Source: Streptomyces sp. MMG1121 (GTDB lineage Bacteria; Actinomycetota; Actinomycetes; Streptomycetales; Streptomycetaceae). Taken from it: DNA of 64,000 bases. Of this stretch, positions 8,806-19,925 are shown piece after piece. A model generated the notes under the pieces. That model was not told the DNA's origin, ran no database searches, and worked only from the letters and a program-made list of their open reading frames with translations. The DNA lies in contig NZ_LGDV01000107.1 of assembly GCF_001280015.1 (NCBI RefSeq), positions 1 to 64,000 on the forward strand, written 5' to 3'. Each line of letters starts with the position of its first letter. Position 1 is the stretch's first letter. The position numbers were made by a program, and so were the translations under genes.

Positions 8806-10479
8806 ATGACGACGGCGACGGAGCTGTTCCGCAGGGCCCGGGACTTCCTGCTGGAGCACCGCGAGGACTACCCGGCCGCCTGTGCGGGCTTCACCTGGCC
8901 GCGGCCCGCGCACTTCAACTGGGCGCTGGACTGGTTCGACGTGATCGCCTCCGGCAACGACCGGACCGCACTGCACATCGTCGAGGAGGACGGCGGCGCA
9001 AGGCGGCTCTCCTTCGCCGAACTGGCCGAACGCTCCGACCGGGTGGCGAACCACCTGCGCGCGCGGGGCGTCGCCGCCGAGGACCGCATCCTCGTCATGC
9101 TCGGCAACCAGGCCGAACTGTGGGAGACCGCGCTGGCCGCGATGAAGCTGCGCGCCGTCGTCATCCCGGCCACTCCGCTGCTCGGCCCGGCCGACCTCGG
9201 CGACCGGGTGGAGCGGGGCCGGGTGAAGCACGTGATCGCGCGGACCGAGGACGCCGCCAAGTTCGCCGAGGTGCCCGGCGGTTACACCCGCATCGCGGTC
9301 GGCGGGGCGCCCGGGCCGGGCTGGGAGCCGTACGAGGACGCGTACACCGCTTCCGCGGCGTTCGTGCCGGACGGCCCGACCCTGGCCGACGACCCGCTGA
9401 TGCTGTACTTCACCTCCGGTACGACGGCCCGCCCCAAGCTGGTCGAGCACACCCACACCTCGTACCCGATCGGGCATCTGGCGACCATGTACTGGATCGG
9501 CCTGAAACCCGGCGACGTGCATCTGAACATCTCCTCGCCCGGCTGGGCCAAGCACGCCTGGTCCAATCTGTTCGCGCCGTGGAACGCCGAGGCGACCGTC
9601 TTCATCCACAACTACACGCGCTTCGACGCGGGCCGGCTGATGGCCGAGATGGACCGGCACCGGGTGACCTCCTTCTGCGCCCCGCCGACGGTGTGGCGGA
9701 TGCTGATCCAGGCCGACCTCGCCCAGCTGCGCACCCCGCCCCGGGAGGTCGTGGCGGCGGGCGAACCGCTGAACCCCGAGGTGATCGAGCAGGTCCGGCG
9801 GGCCTGGGGCGTCACCGTCCGGGACGGCTTCGGGCAGACCGAGACCGCCGTCCAGGTCTCCAACAGCCCCGGGCAGGTGCTCAAGACCGGCTCCATGGGC
9901 CGGCCGAGCCCCGGCTACCGCGTCGAACTCCTCGACCCGGTCTCCGGCGCGCCCGGCGCCGCCGAGGGCGAGATCGCCCTCGACCTGTCCGAGCGCCCGG
10001 TCGGCCTGATGACCGGCTACCACGGCGATCCGGACCGTACGGCCGAGGCGATGGCGGGCGGCTACTACCGCACCGGCGACATCGCCGCCCGGGACGCGGA
10101 CGGCTATCTGACCTACGTCGGCCGCGCGGACGACGTCTTCAAGGCCTCCGACTACAAGATCAGCCCGTTCGAGCTGGAGAGCGCGTTGCTGGAGCACGAG
10201 GCGGTGGCCGAGGCGGCCGTGGTGCCCGCGCCGGACGAGCTGCGGCTCGCGGTGCCGAAGGCGTACGTCGTCCTCGCCGAGGGCTACGAGCCGGGACCGG
10301 ACACCGCCAAGGTCGTCTTCGACCACTCCCGCCAGGTGCTCGCCCCCTACAAGCGCATCCGCAGGCTGGAGTTCGGCGCGCTGCCCAAGACCGTCTCCGG
10401 AAAGATCCGCCGGATCGAGCTGCGCGAGGCGACGGCCCAGGGCTCCGCGAACGAGTACCGCGAGGAGGACTTCCGGTGA
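8806..10479 (+). CDS. AMP-forming acyl-CoA synthetase (medium-chain/benzoate-CoA-ligase-like)
   Basis: 557 aa. The ATG at 8806 follows a strong AGGAGGACA Shine-Dalgarno. It activates a carboxylic acid via acyl-AMP to an acyl-CoA. Visible adenylation core motifs are [20 protein letters not shown] (P-loop), [14 protein letters not shown] and the C-terminal [10 protein letters not shown] with the catalytic Lys. N-terminal features such as [12 protein letters not shown] resemble medium-chain acyl-CoA synthetases. Its stop overlaps the GTG of a second ligase, so the two are made together, presumably under the divergent GAF-LuxR regulator. The substrate is not deducible. Confidence 0.9.
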   Translation: MTTATELFRRARDFLLEHREDYPAACAGFTWPRPAHFNWALDWFDVIASGNDRTALHIVEEDGGARRLSFAELAERSDRVANHLRARGVAAEDRILVMLGNQAELWETALAAMKLRAVVIPATPLLGPADLGDRVERGRVKHVIARTEDAAKFAEVPGGYTRIAVGGAPGPGWEPYEDAYTASAAFVPDGPTLADDPLMLYFTSGTTARPKLVEHTHTSYPIGHLATMYWIGLKPGDVHLNISSPGWAKHAWSNLFAPWNAEATVFIHNYTRFDAGRLMAEMDRHRVTSFCAPPTVWRMLIQADLAQLRTPPREVVAAGEPLNPEVIEQVRRAWGVTVRDGFGQTETAVQVSNSPGQVLKTGSMGRPSPGYRVELLDPVSGAPGAAEGEIALDLSERPVGLMTGYHGDPDRTAEAMAGGYYRTGDIAARDADGYLTYVGRADDVFKASDYKISPFELESALLEHEAVAEAAVVPAPDELRLAVPKAYVVLAEGYEPGPDTAKVVFDHSRQVLAPYKRIRRLEFGALPKTVSGKIRRIELREATAQGSANEYREEDFR

Positions 10480-12068
10480 CCTCTCAGCCGTCGTACACGC
10501 ACGGGACCGGTTCCACCGCCCTGCTCGGCGACACCATCGGCGCCAACCTGGACCGTGCCGTGGCGACCTGGCCGGACCGCGAGGCGCTGGTCGACGTGCC
10601 CTCGGGGCGGCGCTGGACGTACGCCCAATTCCGGGACTCCGTCGAGGAGTTGGCGCAGGGGCTGGTCGCCGCCGGGATCGTCAAGGGCGACCGGGTGGGC
10701 ATCTGGGCGGTCAACTGCCCGGAATGGGTCCTGGTGCAGTACGCCACCGCCCGCATCGGCGCGATCATGGTGAACATCAACCCGGCGTACCGGACCCACG
10801 AGGTCGAGTACGTCCTGGGCCAGGCGGGGGTCTCCCTGCTCTTCGCCTCCCCGCGCCACAAGACAAGTGACTACCGGGCGATGGTCGGGCAAGTACGGGG
10901 AAACTGCCCGGAGTTGCGCGAGGTCGTGTACATCGGCGACCCGAGCTGGGAGGAGCTGCTCCGGCGGGGGACCGGTGACGCCCCGTACGCGGAGCTGTCC
11001 TGCGACGACCCCATCAACATCCAGTACACCTCGGGGACGACCGGCTTCCCGAAGGGCGCCACCCTGTCCCACCACAACATCCTCAACAACGCTTATTTCG
11101 TCGGGGAGTCGATCTCGTACACGGAGCAGGACAGGATCTGCGTCCCCGTCCCCTTCTACCACTGCTTCGGCATGGTGATGGGCAATCTGGCGGCCACCGC
11201 GCACGGCGCCTGCGTCGTCATCCCCGCGCCGTCCTTCGACCCGCGAGCGACCCTGGAGGCGGTGCAGCGCGAGCGGTGCACGTCCCTGTACGGCGTGCCG
11301 ACGATGTTCATCGCGGAGCTGAACCTGCCCGACTTCGCCTCCTACGACCTCTCCTCCCTGCGCACCGGCATCATGGCGGGCTCGCCCTGCCCGGTGGAGG
11401 TGATGAAGCGGGTCGTCGCCGAGATGCACATGGCGGAGGTCTCCATCTGCTACGGCATGACCGAGACGTCTCCGGTGTCGCTCCAGACCCGCGTCGACGA
11501 CGACCTCGAACACCGCACCGCCACCGTCGGCCGGGTCCTGCCGCACCTGGAGGTCAAGGTCGTCGACCCGGCCACCGGCGTCACCCGGCCACGCGGCACG
11601 GCGGGCGAGTTGTGCACCCGCGGCTACAGCGTGATGCTCGGCTACTGGAACGAGCCCCTGAAGACCGCCGAGGCCGCGGACGCGGGCCGCTGGATGCACA
11701 CCGGAGACCTGGCGGTGATGCGCGAGGACGGGTACGTCGAGATCGTCGGCCGCATCAAGGACATGATCATCCGGGGCGGCGAGAACATCTACCCGCGCGA
11801 GATCGAGGAGTTCCTCTACGCCCACCCGAAGATCAAGGACGTCCAGGTCGTCGGGGTGCCGCACGAGAGGTACGGCGAGGAGGTCCTCGCCTGCGTGATC
11901 CCGCAGGACCCCGCCGACCCGCCCACCCCGGCGGACCTGCGCGCCTTCTGCGAGGGCCGGCTCGCGCACTACAAGATCCCGAGCAGGCTCCAGATCCTCG
12001 ACGCCTTCCCGATGACGGTGTCCGGGAAGGTGCGCAAGATCGAACTGCGGGAGACGTACGGGGGATGA
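10476..12068 (+). CDS. AMP-binding fatty-acyl-CoA synthetase (FadD/YngI-like)
   Basis: 530 aa. The GTG at 10476 overlaps the upstream stop in a GTGA, indicating translational coupling. Adenylation motifs are [38 protein letters not shown], the [16 protein letters not shown] hinge and [12 protein letters not shown] with the catalytic Lys. The overall pattern is that of the FadD-like acyl-CoA synthetases common in actinobacteria. Two different ligases in one operon suggest successive or alternative activation of related acids, for example in fatty or aromatic acid catabolism. Confidence 0.92.
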   Translation: MTSQPSYTHGTGSTALLGDTIGANLDRAVATWPDREALVDVPSGRRWTYAQFRDSVEELAQGLVAAGIVKGDRVGIWAVNCPEWVLVQYATARIGAIMVNINPAYRTHEVEYVLGQAGVSLLFASPRHKTSDYRAMVGQVRGNCPELREVVYIGDPSWEELLRRGTGDAPYAELSCDDPINIQYTSGTTGFPKGATLSHHNILNNAYFVGESISYTEQDRICVPVPFYHCFGMVMGNLAATAHGACVVIPAPSFDPRATLEAVQRERCTSLYGVPTMFIAELNLPDFASYDLSSLRTGIMAGSPCPVEVMKRVVAEMHMAEVSICYGMTETSPVSLQTRVDDDLEHRTATVGRVLPHLEVKVVDPATGVTRPRGTAGELCTRGYSVMLGYWNEPLKTAEAADAGRWMHTGDLAVMREDGYVEIVGRIKDMIIRGGENIYPREIEEFLYAHPKIKDVQVVGVPHERYGEEVLACVIPQDPADPPTPADLRAFCEGRLAHYKIPSRLQILDAFPMTVSGKVRKIELRETYGG

Positions 12069-12081
12069 GCGAGGGGGCGCG

Positions 12082-12123
12082 GGGGCGGCCCCTGACGAAC
12101 CCTTCCGTGCGTCAGGACCGCCC
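12082..12123. terminator. Bidirectional hairpin between convergent genes
   Basis: GGGCGG...CCTGACG pairs with CGTCAGG...CCGCCC around an ~11-nt loop. The hairpin serves the acyl-CoA ligase operon, and its right arm overlaps the end of the convergent zinc-ribbon gene. Confidence 0.6.
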
Positions 12124-12864
12124 GTCCCGTGCCCGCGTCCCCCGCTCCGGCGCGCCCTCGGTGTTCAGGGTGTCGGCCGCGTCGTTCACCGGCTGGGGGA
12201 CGCCCGCGAGGTCCAGGACGAACAGGGGGACGCCCAGGGCGGTCGCGCGCAGCCGGGCGTCGTCCGTGTAGCCGGCCAGCGAGATGTACACGCAGTCCGC
12301 GGACTCCGTCATCGCCGTCAGCCACAGGCACTCCACGTCGCGCGGTGCCGCCGGGCGGACGGTCGGGTCCACCTGGGCGAGGAGTCCGTGCGCGGCGAGC
12401 CCGATGCCGTTCGGCGGGCGCTGGTCGGCCCGGCGGATGTCCCGGTAGCCGAGCCAGCGCAGATAGAGCGCGGCGGTGGTGACGGCGTCGCGAGCGGTGC
12501 GGATGGCGCGCGGCTGGAAGGCGGGGCGGGCGGCACCCGGCTCGGAGGCGACGGCTCCGGTGGCCCGCTCCGGCGCTGACGCCGCCGGTGGTGGTGGCGG
12601 GGGGCCCGCGGTCACCGGGATGCGCAGGACCGTGCCGCAGGAGCAGCCCAGTTCCGGCTGCGGCCACTGGTTGCGGCGGCCACAGGCGGTGCACGGCAGC
12701 GCGATCCACTCGTCGTCCCAGGCGCGATGGGCCGTCACGACCGGCTCGGCGGCCGGATCCAGGTCCGCGGCGGTGGGTGCGCCGCAGGCGCACGGATACA
12801 CCGGCGCGGTGTAGACGTGCTCGCGCCGGCAGACCGGACAGCGCACCGGCACGCTCTCGGGCAT
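12112..12864 (-). CDS. Zinc-ribbon protein with degenerate Mrr-like nuclease domain
   Basis: 250 aa. The N-terminal ~80 residues carry two Cys knuckle pairs (CPVC...CACG and CTAC...CSCG), a double zinc ribbon, followed by a Pro-rich linker (~85-95). Residues ~125-225 resemble the Mrr/PD-(D/E)XK restriction-endonuclease fold: AVTTAALYLRWLGYRDI, then PPNGIGLAAHGLLAQV, then ISLAGYTDDARLRATALGVPLFVLDL. In active Mrr proteins the GID...QVK core carries Asp and Lys. Here the corresponding residues read GIG and QVD, so catalysis is probably lost. It may be a DNA-binding or scaffold protein; the function is unknown. Confidence 0.6.
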   Translation of the reverse strand: MPESVPVRCPVCRREHVYTAPVYPCACGAPTAADLDPAAEPVVTAHRAWDDEWIALPCTACGRRNQWPQPELGCSCGTVLRIPVTAGPPPPPPAASAPERATGAVASEPGAARPAFQPRAIRTARDAVTTAALYLRWLGYRDIRRADQRPPNGIGLAAHGLLAQVDPTVRPAAPRDVECLWLTAMTESADCVYISLAGYTDDARLRATALGVPLFVLDLAGVPQPVNDAADTLNTEGAPERGTRARDGRS

Positions 12865-12977
12865 GGCCCACTCCCAGGCGTCGCGTCGGGACAGCGCTCC
12901 CCATCGTGCCCCTCTCCCGCCCCCCTTGTCCGGCGCTTGCCGGGTCTGCGCCGGATCGCGGCCATGTCCGACGTCTC

Positions 12978-13044
12978 TTGACGGCTTTCGCAGGTCCCCC
13001 TACATTGTTTCCAGATAGTAGAAATTAAATTCCGCATTACGGAA
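12978..13044 (+). promoter_or_regulatory. gcl promoter with tandem AllR-type operators
   Basis: -35 TTGACG (12978-12983), a 17-bp spacer and -10 TACATT (13001-13006) form a good vegetative promoter. Downstream lie TTCCAGATAGTAGAA (13009-13023, degenerate) and TTCCGCATTACGGAA (13030-13044, perfect inverted repeat), 21 bp apart start to start. They overlap the transcription start region and the early leader. Repression by the IclR-type AllR encoded at 53684-54478 is inferred. Confidence 0.75.
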
Positions 13045-13132
13045 GTGATGTGGAAGTAGTCGACTCTGGAGACTGTGCTCACCGCGGGGCGCGACGGGAG
13101 TACGCATCCGACAGCCGAAGCAGGAGTACTCG

Positions 13133-14920
<1,788 letters not shown>

Positions 14921-14942
14921 CAGTCCCAGCAACACCAACCGA

Positions 14943-14972
14943 GGGTGGCCCGTCCGGGAGGAGGGGCCACCC
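14943..14972 (+). terminator. gcl terminator hairpin
   Basis: GGGTGGCCC (14943-14951) pairs with GGGCCACCC (14964-14972) across a 12-nt loop, 22 bases after the gcl stop. Confidence 0.8.
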
Positions 14973-15442
14973 TTCGGCGTTCCGGCCCGCCTGGCGGGGC
15001 TGTCTGCTCCGACCGCACCGGTGCTCCCCGCCCGCCGGGCCCCGTGCGCTCAGGCCCGGCCGCCCGTCGTACGGCAAGTCGCGAGTGGCGGCTCCCAAGG
15101 CCGGCCGGTACGGCTCCCGCAGTCGGCCAGCCAGCCAGCCAGCCACGCCGGGCCCCGGACCGGCGCCGGAGGTTCTCCCCGGGGGCGACGTTCACGGCTC
15201 CCCCACCGGCCGGAGCACCGCCGAGCGCCCCCGCGCAGCCGCCCCGAGCCGCCCCGTACACAACCTTCTCCAGCCCCCGGCAGCCGCTCCCGGGCCCCCC
15301 TTGCCGCCCCTCGGTGCCGATCTGCCGCGCAGCCGCCCTCGAACCCCCTGCGGTCCCCGCCCCGGCCCCCGGCAGCCCACGCCCCTGAGCCGCGCCCGTA
15401 CAGCCCGCTCAAGCCCCTGACGACCGCCCCGGCCGCTGCACC
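14973..15442. other. C-rich intergenic stretch with no convincing gene
   Basis: About 470 bases of very C-rich sequence on the plus strand, with several long frames of Pro/Arg/Ser/Ala-only composition. No start with a Shine-Dalgarno and no recognisable domain is present. I see nothing functional in it beyond the preceding gcl terminator. Confidence 0.5.
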
Positions 15443-15676
15443 TCACACCTCGTGTTCCGACAGCCCCGGCCAGTCGTCCGGGCCGCCGCCCTGCCATTCG
15501 ATCAGGTCGCTCTCCTCCACCTCGATGCGGTCCAGATCGGCCAGTCGGAGGATCTCCACGACGTCGTCCAGGTGGGAGGCGAGGCCCAGGGTCACGTCGC
15601 CCTCGGTGACGCGGCGGGAGCCGTCCAGGGCCGGGGCATGGACCACGATGTGCGGGTACTGCGTCGGATTGCCCAT
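15443..15676 (-). CDS. Small conserved-type hypothetical protein
   Basis: 77 aa, ATG at 15676. The composition is ordinary and acidic (pattern LDDVVEILRLADLDRIEVEESDL), unlike the low-complexity frames around it. There is no signal peptide or TM segment and no family is recognised. A set of strong hairpins lies upstream, between it and catalase. It looks like a real short Streptomyces protein, but no role can be assigned. Confidence 0.5.
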   Translation of the reverse strand: MGNPTQYPHIVVHAPALDGSRRVTEGDVTLGLASHLDDVVEILRLADLDRIEVEESDLIEWQGGGPDDWPGLSEHEV

Positions 15677-16095
15677 GACCTCAGCGTGCTGCGGATGCGT
15701 CCGGGTCGCACGCCGAGCCCGTACAACGCGAAGCGGCGCCCCCCTGGATCAGGGGGGCGCCGCAGATACTCCATGGTGTCCGTCCGACGGCGCGAGGCTG
15801 GGCGCGACAGGTCGTTCGCGCCGCCGGACGGGGCTGGTGGGGACCCTGTTGCAGGGATCCGGGTGGGGACCGCGGCGGTGTACGACGGACCCGGTTCCCC
15901 TTTCCCTCTGGTCGGGAAGGGGAACCGGACCTTCACCACCGCACTGGCTCGCACGCCGCCGCGGTCCTCGCCCTGCCCGCGCCTCCGCCTGGCGACCACC
16001 CCTCATCCGGGTCGTCCGGCGTACTGCGCGGGCCGCGTGCGGAGATCCTGACCTCCCGTCAGATTCCGTACGCCGCTGGGGTGTTGCTCTGGCTG
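15677..16095. other. Intergenic region holding a run of four hairpins
   Basis: Between catalase and the 77-aa gene there is no credible CDS. Instead there are four inverted repeats: 15733-15763 (14-bp perfect stem, 3-nt loop), 15780-15831 (16 bp, one mismatch), 15844-15856 (5 bp, triloop) and 15891-15928 (15 bp with one bulge). The last, 168 nt past the catalase stop, could end the catalase transcript. Confidence 0.7.
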
Positions 16096-17553
16096 TCAGT
16101 CCTCGCGCAGGGCGCGGACCGCCTCCTCCACGCGCTTGCCGTAGTCCGGGTCGGCGGCGTGGAAGTGGGCCAGGTTCTTCTCGATCACGTCGTCGCGGGT
16201 GACCTGCGAGAGGCCGCCGGCGATGTTCGCGACCAGGCGGGACTTCTCCTCCTCGGACATCAGGCGGTACAGCTCGCCCGCCTGGAAGAAGGCGTCGTCC
16301 TTGGTGTGCAGCGGGGCCTCGTGGGTGCCGGTGTGGCCGGAGACCGCCAGCGGGGCCGACAGCGGGCGGCCGGTCTCGGCCGGGCCGTCGTAGGAGTTCG
16401 GCTCGTAGTTCTTGGCGCCGCGGCCCTGGGCGTTGGTCGCCATGAGGCCGTCCCGGCCGTAGTTCTGCGCGGTCGTCGCCTTCGGGGCGTTCACGGCCAG
16501 CAGGGTGTGGTTGACGCCCAGGCGGTAGCGGTGCGCGTCCGCGTAGGCGAACAGACGGCCCTGGAGCATCTTGTCGGGGGAGGGGCCGATGCCCGGAACG
16601 AAGTTGTTCGGGGAGAACGCGGCCTGCTCGACCTCGGCGAAGACGTTGTCCGGGTTGCGGTCGAGGACCAGACGGCCCACGCGCTGCAGCGGGTAGTCCT
16701 TGTGCGGCCACACCTTGGTGAGGTCGAACGGGTTGAAGCGGTAGTCCGCCGCCTCGGCCGCCGGCATGATCTGGACGTACAGCGTCCAGGACGGGTGCAC
16801 CCCGCGCTCGATGGCCTGGAGCAGGTCCGTCTGGTGCGAGTTGGGGTCCTTGCCCACCAGCTCCGCGGCCTGCTCGCTGCTCAGGGAGCGGATGCCCTGG
16901 TTCGTCTTGAAGTGGTACTTGACGAAGAAGGCCTCGCCCTGGGCGTTCGTCCACTGGTACGTGTGCGAGCCGTAGCCGTTCATGTGGCGGTACGACGCCG
17001 GGATGCCGCGGTCGCCCATCAGCCACGTCACCTGGTGCGTGGCCTCGGGGGCGTGTGCCCAGAAGTCCCAGACGTTGTCCGGCTCCTGCTTGCCCGTGAA
17101 CGGGTCGCGCTTCTGGGAGTGGATGAAGTCGGGGAACTTGATCGGGTCCTTGATGAAGAACACCGGGGTGTTGTTGCCGACGAGGTCGTAGTTGCCCTCT
17201 TCGGTGTAGAACTTCAGCGCGAAGCCGCGCGGGTCGCGGACGGCGTCGGCGCCGCCGAGGGAGTCGGCGACCGTCGAGAAGCGCAGGAACACCTCGGTGC
17301 GCTTGCCGATCGCGCTCAGGAAGTCGGCGTGGGTGAAGCCGGTGACGTCGTCCGTCACCTCGAAGTGGCCGTACGCGCCGGAGCCACGGGCGTGCACCAC
17401 GCGCTCCGGGATGCGCTCGCGGTTGAAGCGCGCGAGCTTCTCCAGGAGGTGCTGGTCCTGGAGCAGGAGCGGGCCGCCGACGCCGGCGGATGCTGAGTTC
17501 TGGTTGTCGGCGACCGGGGCGCCGGACTCTGTCGTGAGCACGCGCTTCGACAT
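16096..17553 (-). CDS. katA: Monofunctional haem catalase
   Basis: 485 aa, ATG at 17553 with GGAAGG upstream. It dismutates H2O2. Small-subunit catalase landmarks are the catalytic His in [12 protein letters not shown], the distal Asn in VGNNTPVFF, and the proximal haem-ligand Tyr in [14 protein letters not shown]. The length is typical of the ~55-kDa clade. It lies between gcl and glxR, and its promoter carries an AllR-type 15-mer over the -10. Uricase, encoded 4 kb away, makes H2O2, so co-regulation of this catalase with purine catabolism makes sense. Symbol by family; several catalases may exist in the genome. Confidence 0.95.
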   Translation of the reverse strand: MSKRVLTTESGAPVADNQNSASAGVGGPLLLQDQHLLEKLARFNRERIPERVVHARGSGAYGHFEVTDDVTGFTHADFLSAIGKRTEVFLRFSTVADSLGGADAVRDPRGFALKFYTEEGNYDLVGNNTPVFFIKDPIKFPDFIHSQKRDPFTGKQEPDNVWDFWAHAPEATHQVTWLMGDRGIPASYRHMNGYGSHTYQWTNAQGEAFFVKYHFKTNQGIRSLSSEQAAELVGKDPNSHQTDLLQAIERGVHPSWTLYVQIMPAAEAADYRFNPFDLTKVWPHKDYPLQRVGRLVLDRNPDNVFAEVEQAAFSPNNFVPGIGPSPDKMLQGRLFAYADAHRYRLGVNHTLLAVNAPKATTAQNYGRDGLMATNAQGRGAKNYEPNSYDGPAETGRPLSAPLAVSGHTGTHEAPLHTKDDAFFQAGELYRLMSEEEKSRLVANIAGGLSQVTRDDVIEKNLAHFHAADPDYGKRVEEAVRALRED

Positions 17554-17578
17554 CGTGGACCTTCCGTGCGGGTGGCAG

Positions 17579-17644
17579 CGGAAATCTTCTTCCGCTTCGT
17601 GGAGCCTAGGAGTGGGGCAATCTGAACGTCAACAGTTTGTTGAA
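17579..17644 (-). promoter_or_regulatory. Catalase promoter with two operator classes
   Basis: On the minus strand -35 TTGACG (17627-17632), an 18-bp spacer and -10 TAGGCT (17603-17608). The inverted repeat TTCAACAAACTGTTGAC (minus strand, 17628-17644) runs into the -35. TTCCGCTTCGTGGAG (17590-17604) touches the -10 and differs from the allR-promoter site TTCCGCTTTGTGGAA in two positions. A CGGAA half-site sits exactly 21 bp further down (17579-17583). Confidence 0.65.
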
Positions 17645-17724
17645 GTTGATTCCGGGCGGCGCCGACGCCTGGGCGCGACAGGACAGGTGTCAGCGCCGGC
17701 GCCGCCCGGAAGTCTCGGGGTGCG

Positions 17725-18615
17725 TCAGATCTGGGCGCCGGAGAGGCGCTCCACGGCCCGCAGCAGGGCCGAGTGGTCCAGGCCGCCGTCGCCCTGGGCG
17801 CGCAGCGAGGCGACCAGCTGGGCGACCACGGCGCCGACCGGCAGCGCGGCGCCGACGTTGCGGGCGGCGTCGGTGACGATGCCCATGTCCTTGTGGTGCA
17901 GGTCGATGCGGAAGCCCGGCTTGAAGTCGCGGTTCAGGAAGTTGTCCTTCTTGCGCGTCAGCACGGTCGAGCCCGCGAGGCCGCCGTTGAGGACGTCCAG
18001 CGCGGCCGCCAGGTCCACGCCCGACTTCTCCAGGAAGACCACGGCCTCGGCGCACGCCTGGATGTTGACGGCGACGATCAGCTGGTTGGCCGCCTTCACG
18101 GTCTGGCCGGAGCCGTGCGGGCCGCACAGCACGATGGTCTTGCCGAGGGCGTCGAAGATCGGCTTGGCCTGGGCGAAGTCGGCCTGCTCGCCGCCGACCA
18201 TGATCGACAGTACGGCCTCGACGGCGCCGGCCTCACCGCCGGACACCGGGGCGTCGAGCACCCGGATGCCCTTGTCCTTGGCCGCGGCGGCCAGGTCCAC
18301 GGAGGTCTGCGGGGTGATCGAGGACATGTCGATCAGCAGCGCGCCGGACTTCGCGTTCTCCAGGATGCCGGCGGGGCCGTAGGAGATGGCCTCGACCTGC
18401 GGGGACGCGGGCACCATCGTGATGACCACGTCGGCGTCGCGCACGGCCTCGGCGATCGAGGAGGCGACCGTACCGCCGGCGGCGGCCAGCCGGTCCAGCT
18501 TGTCCTGCTCCAGCGTGAAGCCGGTGACCTGGTAACCCGCCTTGATCAGGTTCTCGGACATGGGGGAGCCCATGATGCCGAGGCCGATCCACGCGATCTT
18601 GGGAAGGTTGCTCAT
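17725..18615 (-). CDS. glxR: Tartronate semialdehyde reductase (2-hydroxy-3-oxopropionate reductase)
   Basis: 296 aa, ATG 18615. It reduces tartronate semialdehyde, the Gcl product, to D-glycerate with NAD(P)H. The N-terminal Rossmann motif is WIGLGIMGSPMSENL at ~9-23. The substrate-binding motif DAPVSGGEAGA is near 122, and the catalytic Lys is in GSGQTVKAANQ near 171. This is the beta-hydroxyacid dehydrogenase pattern at normal family length. It lies 45 nt downstream of hyi, so the two form an operon transcribed from the hyi promoter, while the downstream catalase has its own promoter. Confidence 0.95.
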   Translation of the reverse strand: MSNLPKIAWIGLGIMGSPMSENLIKAGYQVTGFTLEQDKLDRLAAAGGTVASSIAEAVRDADVVITMVPASPQVEAISYGPAGILENAKSGALLIDMSSITPQTSVDLAAAAKDKGIRVLDAPVSGGEAGAVEAVLSIMVGGEQADFAQAKPIFDALGKTIVLCGPHGSGQTVKAANQLIVAVNIQACAEAVVFLEKSGVDLAAALDVLNGGLAGSTVLTRKKDNFLNRDFKPGFRIDLHHKDMGIVTDAARNVGAALPVGAVVAQLVASLRAQGDGGLDHSALLRAVERLSGAQI

Positions 18616-18660
18616 GATGGGGGTGCTGCCTCTCTCAACTGCTCTGCAAAGTCGGGGGGT

Positions 18661-19500
18661 TCAGCGCGCGGGGCGCGCTTCGCGCGGGAGCCACTCGAAG
18701 GACTCGGCGCTCGGGCGGTCGCCGGCCTTGTACTCCAGGCCCACCCAGCCGTCGTAACCGGCCTTCGCCAGCTGGTCGAGCAGCTCCTCCAGCGGGAGCG
18801 AACCCGTCCCGGGTGCGCCGCGGCCGGGGTTGTCCGCGATCTGGACGTGACCGGTCTTCGCCGCGTACTGCTCGATGACCGACGGCAGGTCCTCGCCGTT
18901 CATGGACAGGTGGTACAGGTCCATCAGGAACTTCGCGTTCCCGAGGCCCGTCGCCTCGTTGACCTTGTCCACGATCTCGATCGCCTTGGGCGCGCTCACG
19001 ATCGGGCACTTCGGCGATTCGGGCTGGTTGAGGGCCTCGATCAGTACGGTCCCGCCGACCCGGCCGACCGCCTGGGCCGCGAGGACCAGGTTCTCCAGGG
19101 CGAGCGCGTCCTGCTCGGCCGGGTCCACGCCGTCGACGCGGTTGCCGTACAGGGCGTTGAACGTCGTGCAGCCCAGGGACTGGGCGAAGGTGATGGCCAC
19201 CTCGATGTTGGCGCGGAACCTTTCCGACTCCTCACCGGGGACCGACAGGGCGCCGCGGTCGGGGCCGGGCAGCTGGCCGGCGTAGAAGTTCAGGCCCGTG
19301 AGCTGGACGCCCGCGTCCTCGATCGCCTTCTTCAGGGCGTCGAGCTCGGACTGCTCGGGGGTGGGGGAGTCGACCCAGGGCCACCACAGCTCGACCGCCG
19401 TGAAGCCCGCCGCGGCGGCGGCCGCGGGACGCTCCAGGAGCGGGAGTTCCGTGAAGAGGATCGACAGGTTGACGTTGAAGCGCTGGTCTGCGAATCCCAT
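18661..19500 (-). CDS. hyi: Hydroxypyruvate isomerase
   Basis: 279 aa, ATG 19500. It interconverts hydroxypyruvate and tartronate semialdehyde, feeding GlxR. The fold is a TIM barrel of the xylose-isomerase-like/Hyi family: NVNLSILFTELPLLERP at the N-terminus, AVELWWPW, the metal-site segments VLIEALNQ and FLMDLYHLSMNGED, and VGLEYKA near the C-terminus. Length is normal. It is the first gene of the hyi-glxR operon, with a vegetative promoter and two AllR-type sites directly upstream. Confidence 0.93.
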   Translation of the reverse strand: MGFADQRFNVNLSILFTELPLLERPAAAAAAGFTAVELWWPWVDSPTPEQSELDALKKAIEDAGVQLTGLNFYAGQLPGPDRGALSVPGEESERFRANIEVAITFAQSLGCTTFNALYGNRVDGVDPAEQDALALENLVLAAQAVGRVGGTVLIEALNQPESPKCPIVSAPKAIEIVDKVNEATGLGNAKFLMDLYHLSMNGEDLPSVIEQYAAKTGHVQIADNPGRGAPGTGSLPLEELLDQLAKAGYDGWVGLEYKAGDRPSAESFEWLPREARPAR

Positions 19501-19530
19501 CGGGGGCCGCGCTCCCTTCCGTGGTCGATA

Positions 19531-19595
19531 TTCCGTATTACGGAAGTTGGTTTCTGCTTAATGGAAGATTGCCGTCGGATGTCGGCGCTTGTCAA
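19531..19595 (-). promoter_or_regulatory. hyi-glxR promoter with tandem AllR-type operators
   Basis: Minus-strand -35 TTGACA (19590-19595), 18-bp spacer, -10 CAATCT (19566-19571). TTCTGCTTAATGGAA (19552-19566) overlaps the -10 and start site, and the perfect inverted repeat TTCCGTATTACGGAA (19531-19545) lies 21 bp downstream of it. The arrangement mirrors the gcl promoter. Confidence 0.75.
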
Positions 19596-19661
19596 GGGGG
19601 GTCCGTGGCCAAGTCCCCCGCGGCCGCTCCGCGGGACCGCCTCGCGCGTTAGGTTGAGCGC

Positions 19662-19925
19662 GTGCGATTGAGAGTGGAGTTCACGACCGAACCCTTCGAC
19701 CTGGACGAGGCGCCCGCGCACGCCCTGGCGGCGCGGGAGGTCATAGAGACGGCAGAACTGGACGCCGTCGACGTCGGCCCGTTCGGCAACACGGCGGAAG
19801 GCGGCGCGGACCGTGTCCTGGGCGCCGTGGAAGCGCTGCTCCGCAAGAGCCTGCAGGCCGGTGCCACCCGGATCTCGCTCCAGGTCAACGTGATCGACGA
19901 CGGCTTCGGGGAGGGTGGTAGATGA
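19662..19925 (+). CDS. Thiamine-binding-like (MTH1187/YkoF-type) small protein
   Basis: 87 aa, GTG 19662. A TAGGTT -10-like box at 19650-19655 places the transcription start at or near the GTG, so the mRNA is probably leaderless. The beta-alpha-beta pattern (RLRVEFTTEPFDL, VDVGPFGNTAEGGADRVL, ISLQVNVIDD) resembles the small MTH1187/YqgV thiamine-binding family. Its stop overlaps the next gene's ATG. Gcl, encoded nearby, needs thiamine diphosphate, which gives a possible but unproven link. Confidence 0.5.
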   Translation: MRLRVEFTTEPFDLDEAPAHALAAREVIETAELDAVDVGPFGNTAEGGADRVLGAVEALLRKSLQAGATRISLQVNVIDDGFGEGGR

